DNA of 64,000 bases from Toxorhynchites rutilus septentrionalis (lineage: Eukaryota > Arthropoda > Insecta > Diptera > Culicidae), in contig NC_073744.1 in the NCBI RefSeq assembly GCF_029784135.1, positions 12,919,929 to 12,983,928 on the forward strand, in the 5' to 3' direction. This document shows, in pieces, positions 56,557 through 64,000 of this stretch. Below the pieces are notes generated by a model. That model had not been told where the DNA came from. It was given only the letters and a program-made list of their open reading frames with translations, and ran no database searches. Position 1 is the stretch's first letter. Each line of letters starts with the position of its first letter. A program made the translations under genes and the position numbers.

Positions 56557-57862
56557 AGGTGCTGCCCCACGGCACATGAAATTTATAATATAGTTCTCTA
56601 TAACATAGACGTGATAGTCATAGTTCTATGAGATTTCGGAAACAATTTTTGGAAAGTTTCAGCTATGACATAATAGAAGCTATGCAGTAGAAAACTACCG
56701 TTTAGTACTAAGGCCTACAGTTTTTTGGTGTACACACGACTAAGTTTTGTTTTTCTGTATTTTTTGGTTGACAGCCATAAATAATTCAACCTATTTTTGT
56801 GAGTGTCATCACAGAAATACTTTTATCAGAACATAAACATGGACATAAATCTTAAACAGAAGAAAAAGTCGCGGCAATTCTGACGTACATACTTCTCAAA
56901 AGACACACTCAGAAAACCCGCAGATCCAGGGTGAGAACATACATTACTCGGCGTGAGTTTTTGGGAGTTGAAAAAAATCTTCTTAAGGAACTGGGCGACG
57001 AAGATCCGAAATTCTTTCGCAATTTCCTCAGAATGACGAAACATGATTTCCAGTAGAGCACTTCTGCATCTGTTGTTGGAGTGGGAGGCTGTTTCCCGTC
57101 TGATTCCAATGAATCTTCCACGTTCTCCTCATTCTGATAATCATTGTTTTTGGGTGTATCATTCTGAAACAGAAACAAGTTTTTAGGTTTTTTTTTTAAA
57201 TTTGGAAGGACTCAGGGGAGTTTTGAAGACTTTCGAAAAGTTTCGATAAGTAATAATGTTATGTTGGTAACGTCAATCATTTCTCTTTCAGCACTAAAAC
57301 AGTTTAAACACAAATACTTCAATTTGATCACTGTGAGACTGATATTCCGAGAAGAACTGGAAAGCGATTTGAATATTTCTTTTGATATTATATAGGTTGC
57401 TATTGATTCTGTCCTAGTAATGGTTTAAAGATAAAAAACGAGAGCAAAAATCTTGCTACGACATCATACTGATCGACTGATGATGTACAAATAAACGAGT
57501 TAACGCTTAAAAAAATTAAATTGATAACTCATTTTTCCAACAGACTGAGCACTCAATTGGATATCTGTTGAGCACAAAATAAATCTTCTTCTTGGTGTTG
57601 TCATATGCTACGTAATTGAAATTCAAAATCGACGGTGGGTCATGACGGAATAGTTGATAGTTAGCAGCTATGACATGAAAACTAGTACTAGAGTGTTCAC
57701 ACGACAAAATTATTTTCTCTATGTTATAGCTAAAAACTATTTTTTGCAAGTCATAACTATAAACTATCACCTCATAGTTTTGGTGTTTCTTCGTTGCTAT
57801 ACCTTGGTTTTCTATCACATAACTCACTATATACTAGAAATAGCGTCCGTGGGGCAGCACCT
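56557..57862. mobile_element. PIF/Harbinger-like DNA transposon, 1306 bp
   Basis: Inverted ends AGGTGCTGCCCCACGG and CCGTGGGGCAGCACCT, flanked by TAA (56554-56556, 57863-57865), the 3-bp target typical of PIF/Harbinger. Both subterminal regions are dense in short phrases such as CATAGTTCTATGA, AGCTATGACAT, TTATAGCTA and CATAACTATAAACTATC. Minus-strand frames at 56826-57178 are short and not recognised as transposase or Myb-like protein, so it looks non-autonomous. Confidence 0.7.
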
Positions 57863-57900
57863 TAACGTTTACCAGCGGAAGTTTTAAACGTTGCTAAACT

Positions 57901-59351
57901 AAAGTGACCAGATGGTCAGAGGTCTAACACGGGACACAAAAAACAAAACGTTATGTATATACGTTTTGTGAACATAAACCGTAGTTTAGCGAGTCTAAAC
58001 TGATCAGTATTATTTCTTTCTGAGTATCGGCACTCAGTTGTGATTTTTCGGTGGTTTAGATTTTGTTTACGCCCGAAAATCACTCGTTCAATCTGAGTAT
58101 TTACGCCTAGCAAGCACGATTCAAATTCTACAATTTTCTTCAAATTACCGAATGGAATGCTCGAATATTCCAATTCATTTTTCATCGATTTTAGTGTTAA
58201 CGTATGCATTCAAAAAAAAGGACTAATTTCGGATGGCGATGAAAGATAATTTATAGGAACAAATTTTCTTTAAATCTTACGTTTATTAAGTCTACAACAA
58301 AAATGATTCAATGCTGTTGATTCGCTGCAGCAGCACTGTCAAGCAACTTGATGATTTTTCCATACTGCAAGCTCCACCCCACAGCGAAAGAGTTGGACAT
58401 CCTGAGGCACTTTGTGTAAGCCAGATATAGCCGATCTGGTACTTACAATATCATCTCTTTGCCGCTTCTTAAGCCGGGAGATCGAAGCAACCGGTCGAAC
58501 GGTGGAGAAGAATTTGGCCAAAAAAGCGATGATGTCGATTATATCATTCACCTCAAGTCCTCGAAGAAGGTCCTTCTCTGACAGACGTGAAGGGAATGTC
58601 CAAGCCGCTCTTCTTTCGAGTCATATGGTGAACGGGGCGATATATAGTACGAAATGCTTGCCGGAGTCGGGAAGGTTATGTGGTCTTTATGCCGAACCTG
58701 GGATCAGCCCATTATGCCAAAAGATCACTGGAGGATGGATCGGCTGGAGATAAACATTGTGGCGAAGACCACCAACCTTCCCAACTGCGCCCGATAGAAA
58801 ACTTTTGGGCGAATGGCCAAAATAGAGAGACAGACTACCACCAAAGCCACGAAAAGGTAAAATAACACGCCGATATACATCTTTTCATCGGCTATGGTTC
58901 AGGTTCCGGCCAACTTCCGTAAGACCGCCCAGCGCTTCATTTACGATACTTCATCAAACAACTCTGCCTCTTCCTGTCGAGTATACACTAGTTCTTCCGG
59001 CTTATTTAAAACGTTGAGCCCTGACCGAGCTAGGGAACCAAAGATGAACTTTTCGTCTGACTCACGTTGGTCCCTGCTGATCAATAGGGGACTTTTGTAA
59101 AAATCATTTTCCAGTTTTGTTGCTGTCGCTTCCAGTTGACACTGTCAGTGCCATGAAACCAGCTAAACGTATTAATCTTTGGATGCATTAGAAGCGCTCT
59201 TGAACAGGCTGCCAAATAAAAGTTTTTGCAATATATTGATATCGCGGGACATTTTCGTTTCTTTTGCCGAATGCGTGACGGAATCTTACGCGGGACATTT
59301 TGTTGAAATGCGGGACTGTCCCGCGTAACGCGGGACGTCTGGTCAGTTTAT
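57901..59351. mobile_element. hAT-like element with 8-bp target duplication
   Basis: GCTAAACT on both sides (57893-57900, 59352-59359). Ends AAAGTGACCAGATGG and, inverted, ATAAACTGACCAGACG; CGGGACA phrases cluster inside both ends. An 8-bp duplication is the hAT signature. The interior holds a Tc1/mariner transposase remnant instead of a hAT gene. It starts 38 bp from the Harbinger-like element. Confidence 0.65.
58380..58990 (+). pseudogene. DD37E-type Tc1/mariner transposase remnant
   Basis: Plus strand, several frames: EGNVQAALL, SHMVNGAIYSTKCLPE, VVFMPNLGSAHYAKRSLE (catalytic Asp changed to Asn), a frame change, then TNPPNCAQLRPIENFWA with the final Glu. Counting across the break gives 37 residues between the second and third catalytic positions, as in ITmD37E, but the sequence is far from the copies at 13045 and 41284. 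No terminal repeats of its own were seen. Confidence 0.65.
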
Positions 59352-59359
59352 GCTAAACT

Positions 59360-60467
59360 CTAATTTGAGGGCTACACGATTGGTTTACACTGACCACGAG
59401 CCAAAACAAACCCACGTGTTAATCCTATCAGAACACCAAAGTCCGTCGTAGCTAGAGGTAGATTTCTCGATAATTCGAACATCTCAATCAAATGAATAGT
59501 CAGAATGACACGACCTCACTAAAGTTGCGCTTTTTTCAATGCCCACTTGATTCATAAGTAGGCTGACCAATAGTGTGTCAATGAAAATGGCCATCTCGAA
59601 TTTTCAAAGGGAACTTGATTAAAAATGTTGATTCCCACGAAAAACTACCCTATGCAAAATATCAGCGTAATCGGACTTCATTTACTACTGTCGCACAGCC
59701 GTCAATGTTTGAGTTTTTTGAAAACCGAAAAATCACCCAAGGGGAGAGTAAAGGAAATCGGGACTTTAAAAAAAAATTATGCGTAATGTCTTCAAATTGC
59801 ATGAACGTCGAGATCTATTGTCATCTCGAAAAAAAATGTTTTGACAAAAATCGACACTCTGGGTCGTTTTTTTGGAATACGAGGCAAAACGTATGGTTTA
59901 GGGTACCAATGAAAATCTTCATATCGATTTTTCATACGAGACTTCCTGTGAAATGATAAAATGATAAACGATAAAATACCATATGCAAAATATTAGTTCA
60001 TTCGGAATACATTTACTATTGTCGCAGATGACAAAATTTAAGTTTTCTGAAAATCGAATACTCACCTCAACGAAAAATCTACATAGTTCATATTCTACAT
60101 AGTTGTCCCATGTTACTTTTTGACGATTTTCACTATTCTTCATAAAACGTTGTTTTTATGCATAATATTACGGAAAACACAAAAAAAAAAACATATAGTT
60201 TATTCCCAACTTTTAAAAAAACAACATCAAGCTCAATTGTCCCATGTTGATAATCTATTCATAACTGTCCCACCATGTATTTTTTGTAGATCCATATCAA
60301 ATAAGTCGGTTTAAGTACAAGAAGTCACATGAAGTCACACTTTCAGCAGGCCTAATGCACACTTTTCTGGTTTGGAAGAACGAACTAATTCTCAAACAAA
60401 TAAGAAAAAGTTTAACAGAACACGTGTATACCTTGTTAGCGAATGCCTAATAACAATGAGATTTATA
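59360..60467. repeat. Intergenic repeats; 59580-59960 shared with 33485-33850
   Basis: AAAATGGCCATCTCGAATTT, GCATGAACGTCGAGATCTAT and GTCATCTCGAAAAAAAATG parallel the intron 4 repeat. From 59960 to 60300 there are two related phrases with TGTCCCATGTT and an internal near-repeat of the preceding segment (CCATATGCAAAATATTAGTT). No gene. Confidence 0.45.
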
Positions 60468-62058
60468 CAGTGGTAGACATTCGTTTAGCCGCACCCTATT
60501 TTTACTTAATATTTTTAAAAATAAGTCAATTCTTTGTACAGTTTTGCTCATAAAAGACGATTATTGTTTATTTTCATCGAATTCATTCTAAAAAAAAGTA
60601 TAAATTCACTTTTTGTTTTCTATGTTATTCAAATATGTGGAATTCATTCATTCCTTTAGCCGCATCCTAAAATTTCAATAAAAAAAAAATTGTGCGGCAA
60701 ATTTCGAGTCCAATCTGTAGCTAATATTTAGTATGTCCACCTCCATTTCGGATCACTTTGGAAACTCGATTTGGCATCGAGTCAGACAGCTTTTAAAGTG
60801 TTGCCATATTGATTATAGCCCAACATTCCTGAATTACTGCCTTGAGACTGGAAATGTTGTCAAATTGTCATCCGTTTGCATAGACCATCTCGGCCAAGAT
60901 CAATCGACTTTGCAATCGACTGCCAGCAGGTCATTCAAGAAGCGGAATGTCCTTCTCGGCAAACCATGCCTTCGATTGCTTGGAAACGTGGATCTATGCA
61001 TAATCCTGCTGAAAAAACGACATCCTCGGTAGCCTTATTCTCAATATGGCCAATCAAAACGTCCTCCAGTAATTAAAGATACTTTTCGGAGTTCATTCGG
61101 GTTAAAATGAAACAAATGAGAAGCTTACAGTGATAGGAAACGGCTCCCCACACTGTCAAACTTCCGCCACCAAAGTTTTGCTTCGATCTCACGACATGCC
61201 GTTGACTTAAATTGTACCAATAGCAACTGTAACAGTCCAGACCATTCAAATTGAACTTTTTTCGCAGGAAAATACAACATTTCTCCATTCTAGTTTCCAT
61301 TCCAAGTATTGCCGGGCGAAAATGAGATGGCGGTCAGTTTCGGCTTCCCTTGAGGTTTATTCCACATAATGTTTGGTGACTCATACAAGATGCGCGCAAT
61401 ATGCCTCTTCGTTACTGAAACAACCGATTCTGCCTTAATGTATGAGCAGGACATCGTTTCCTGGTTGCTTCGTGTCTTATTCGATCTTTAAGACGCAAAG
61501 TAACTTTGGTGTTCCCATTTGTTGGTCGTTAAATCCCATATTTCAGGCACTATTTAAAGAAATTCCGTACCACTTTCTCAGATCGACCAATTTTTGTTAC
61601 GATCGAGCGATTAGGAAAATTTTGTTCACTGAATATCTTCATTATTTTCCGTCCCTCTTCCGTCAATAGAATACCTTTCGCCATTCCTTTAAATTCTTCG
61701 TAAATCACTAATCTGACCAACTTCTTACGTTGCACATCTAATATTTATCTTGTAAATTGAACATTCCCAAGTATTTTTTGAAAAAACACAGATAAAGGCT
61801 TGGTGATTATGCGAAAAATCGATTTTGATGCCCTGCGGCTAAACGTATGTTTCGGGAAAAAACGACGTTTGAATGTTTATATCCACCGATGCCGCCTTGT
61901 GTGTGTCTGTGATTGTGACGCACGTCCTTTCAATAAAATTGACTTAAATATACTACCACTACAGCAAATGAGTATCCCGATAAATAGAACATTCCTAGTT
62001 GTTTTGTAAGTGTTTCAAGTTTTTTTTTCAAGTGTGGCTAAACGAATGTCTTTCACTG
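60468..62058 (-). mobile_element. Tc3/Tc1-like transposon T3
   Basis: 1591 bp; ends CAGTGGTAGACATTCGTTTA and, inverted, CAGTGAAAGACATTCGTTTA; TA at 60466-60467 and 62059-62060. The transposase is on the minus strand and broken. Confidence 0.85.
60740..61740 (-). pseudogene. Tc3/Tc1-like transposase remnant of T3
   Basis: Minus strand: HTH region with GRKIMKIFSEQNFPNRSIVT (61735-61550), then KKFNLNGLDCYSCYWYNLSQ and KQNFGGGSLTVWGAVSYHC (61270-61140), then a degraded second Asp region (VVFQQDYA) and a C-terminal part lacking a clear final Glu. Several frame breaks. Inactive. Confidence 0.65.
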
Positions 62059-62060
62059 TA

Positions 62061-62417
62061 TGTGGACAACGTAAAAGGATTGCCAAACAGTACTTTGAAA
62101 CTTTTATGATAGAATTTCTAAAAAATTTAATTTTCTGCGCCAAGTCTCTCCATCAACTAAATAATTCGTCACTGTAGAGAACAAATTAGCATCTAACAAT
62201 TTTTGATTTTTTATTCTGGGGTTTATTCAACCTGATTCGTTCTGTTTCCACAAGATGGCTCAAGGTGCTATAAATATTCGACGGCGACAGCTGATTTTTG
62301 CTGAATCGTGAAGTGTTGATATCTCTCATCCAAGTATTGTTTACAAGCCCTTGAGTTTTGCACAACAAGTTCAATTTTTACCAAGTTCAATTTTTACCTA
62401 AGACAGTTTATGTCTAG
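62061..62417. other. Intergenic stretch, nothing recognised
   Basis: AT-rich, no coding region, no element ends; CAAGTTCAATTTTTACC is duplicated at 62366-62400. Confidence 0.4.
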
Positions 62418-62534
62418 AGCAGCGGTACTCAACCTTTTTTTTCATAGGGGCCACCAACACGTATTATTATTGTGTCGCGGGCCGCAAATAAATAAATAAA
62501 GAAGAATGATCTCCACGACCAAGAGCCACGCATT
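62418..62534. mobile_element. hAT-like element, left end
   Basis: CAGCGGTACTCAACCTTTTT followed by GTGTCGCGGGCCGCAAATAA resembles the common hAT terminal repeat (CAG.GGT.CTCAACC..GGGCCGC). It is interrupted at 62535 by the LINE fragment; DNA after 62927 should continue it. No right end was found before the window edge. Confidence 0.5.
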
Positions 62535-62916
62535 TTTTTTTTTTTTTTCCAAAGTATATTTTTTATTAAGGCACATGTGGCGTTAGCCTGACGGGGCCGG
62601 GAGTCCAATATTTTGACAATTTTTGTCTTACAACTATGTTAATAATATGTAACCGATTACTCGCGGTTGGCTCGAGGTTAGTATTACAAGTGTTCTCATA
62701 ATTGGTATGTTGCAGTCTTCGATGCTCTATACGTGTGCCCGACACGGGCTACTTCCTATTGGGATGCAGCTGACCATTAATCAGCAACGCTCCCTAGTCT
62801 GTACCCCATATCTAGCGTGGTGCGTCTTTCTCGACTCGAGGAATCCAGGATAGAATGGTCACTAGCCGGCGCAATCATCAGTTCGTGTAGAGTGGTCATG
62901 AGCGGTACAACCTTTG
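62535..62916 (-). mobile_element. Dead-on-arrival I-like LINE 3' end with 10-bp target duplication
   Basis: GCCACGCATT at 62525-62534 and 62917-62926 flanks a minus-strand copy of the 3' UTR found at 44740-45118, with its poly(A) tail (T run at 62535-62548) intact. Only ~380 bp were inserted. Same family as the LINE at 43675. Confidence 0.85.
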
Positions 62917-62926
62917 GCCACGCATT

Positions 62927-63236
62927 GTTAACTTAGAAATACAAAATCCTTGCCGGAGAGTAGAAACATCAAAGTAATTTATTAATAAAAAAATTTGATA
63001 GAAATATTTGATAGCAATGACAAGGGCCGATAAATAAATGCTTTCACTGAGTGAAGAGCGCGAACTTTTCGCGAAGCAATTTGAGAAGATTGTCAAATTG
63101 ATTCCAAGCATTGAAATGTACTGTTGATTGCCCGCTGTCTGGAGAACTGAAACTGAAATACTGATCTTCTTGAATTTCCAGGTAGTTTTTCAGTATCCCT
63201 GAGCAAAATTACATCTTCAACGCAGAATGAAGCATC
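62927..63236. other. Probable continuation of the hAT-like element; no gene called
   Basis: AT-rich. Short phrases (GAAGCAATTTGAGAAGATTG) could be old coding, but no frame holds. Confidence 0.3.
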
Positions 63237-63237
63237 T

Positions 63238-63430
63238 GCGTGTTGGAATTACCGCTTGGAAAAATTGGGCGTCGGGACAACCGCCTGAAAACTGCGTGTT
63301 GGGAAACCGCTTGGAAGTGGCGTGTCGGGACAACCGCCTGAAAACCGCGTGTTGAGAAACCGCTTGGAAGAGACGTGTCGGGACAACCGTCTAAGAAAGC
63401 TGCGTGTTGGGACAACCGCTTCAGCAAAAG
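63238..63430. repeat. Minisatellite of alternating ~27-bp half-units (54-bp higher-order unit)
   Basis: Seven half-units alternate between type a (GCGTGTTGGGAAACCGCTTG) and type b (GCGTGTCGGGACAACCGCCT). The last half-unit is a mixture of the two. Open on both strands over part of its length, but without support as coding DNA. Confidence 0.8.
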
Positions 63431-64000
63431 AATGGTGGCGGAACAGCCACCCAATGTCGGCGAGTTGGAATGGCTGCAGAAGTGATAATGCGAGTTGGGT
63501 TGATAGCATATTAGCCTCCAACTTAATCAGCAGGGTTTTCTCCAGAGAAAGTAATGTGGGAAGGAAAATCCAAAAGTTTTCGCCCCTATTAGACCGTGGA
63601 GGAGCACATAGTCAGTGTAATGGTCGAGTGACAGTCTGAAACTAGGGGAAGTTCCGGATTTGACACCGAACGTTACATTGTGGAGAGCATTGTACACCGT
63701 TTCATTAATGATAATCAGCTGGATAACCTAAAGGAGAGGTTTTAGCGAGCAGTATATATATTTTTAAATCATGTATCTACAACTGACATCCCTGTATGCG
63801 AGTATTTATAATTTGACTCTGCAGAAATTTAGATGATACAGGAACAAGAAAAGAATAAAAAAACACAAGCAATGAACAATTTTGACAGTTGTGTGTTATT
63901 GAGTGCGTACAGTACTTGCTTATATCTATTGAGTGCGTGCAGTACTTACTTAGATCTAGCCCATGATTATATATACAAGTGAAGCAACATCATTACTTCA
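63431..64000. other. Window end; 30-bp tandem duplication at 63898-63957
   Basis: ATTGAGTGCGTACAGTACTT and ATTGAGTGCGTGCAGTACTT begin two adjacent 30-bp units. No gene recognised. Confidence 0.5.

Noticed and set aside
63322..63639. 105-codon open frame across the minisatellite
   Set aside because: Openness is a by-product of a 27/54-bp periodicity divisible by three; no start context or protein feature.
1..64000. CRISPR arrays, bacterial operons, rRNA genes
   Set aside because: The sequence is eukaryotic; repeats lack spacer architecture and no rRNA segments were recognised.

Overview
The window looks like insect, most likely mosquito (Culicidae), nuclear DNA. It is AT-rich, with one very long, widely split protein-coding gene whose introns are packed with transposable elements. 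The mosquito assignment rests on the element mix: two DD37E Tc1/mariner elements of the ITmD37E type, RNase H-bearing I-like LINEs, a Feilai-like tRNA SINE, Jockey-like LINEs and many TA- and TTA-flanked MITEs. This is inference from family knowledge; no search was run.

The host gene runs on the + strand from an ATG at 3747 to a stop at 55417-55419. I built 11 coding exons with GT/AG borders whose phases all agree: 3747-4337, 14432-14592, 14656-14898, 14954-15132, 48650-48768, 48829-49756, 49816-49934, 51617-51800, 51867-52265, 52327-52642 and 52704-55419. The predicted protein has 1984 residues. It is Ser/Arg/Lys-rich and mostly disordered, with two coiled-coil stretches, two W-[ST]-KVK basic motifs and four copies of an F-x2-[KR]-x2-E-W motif. 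It looks like a cytoskeletal or membrane-associated scaffold; I do not name it firmly. A poly(A) signal lies at 55606.

Upstream (1-3746): one end of a dispersed hairpin-ended repeat (copy D), AT-rich repeats, and the probable promoter/5' UTR. Intron 1 (4338-14431): a stack of nested insertions. A decayed Ty3/gypsy-like element (minus strand) is split by a MITE, a Tc1 element, a SINE and a second LTR retrotransposon. That LTR element itself holds hairpin-repeat copy A, another MITE and a minisatellite. The block is bounded by a ~135-bp direct repeat, and the right copy of that repeat carries an apparently intact ITmD37E transposon. Intron 4 (15133-48649, 33.5 kb): a MITE, a Tc1 element containing hairpin-repeat copy B, copies E and C (C carries two histone H2A pseudogenes with histone 3' stem-loops), a 5'-truncated I-like LINE with target duplications, a three-unit tandem array containing a deleted mariner, a CpG-rich stretch that could be an alternative promoter, Jockey-like and CR1-like LINE remnants (the latter hit by the second ITmD37E copy), a second truncated I-like LINE and SINEs. 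Intron 7 holds further repeat copies and an ORF1-like remnant.

Downstream (55630-64000): a PIF/Harbinger-like element, a hAT-like element carrying a DD37E transposase remnant, a Tc3/Tc1-like element, a short dead I-like 3' end inside a hAT-like repeat, and a 27-bp minisatellite.

The least familiar features are the hairpin-ended repeat family (five or six copies, with paired changes in the terminal hairpin), the histone H2A pseudogenes with promoter and stem-loop inside one copy, and the repeated F..EW motif in the host protein.
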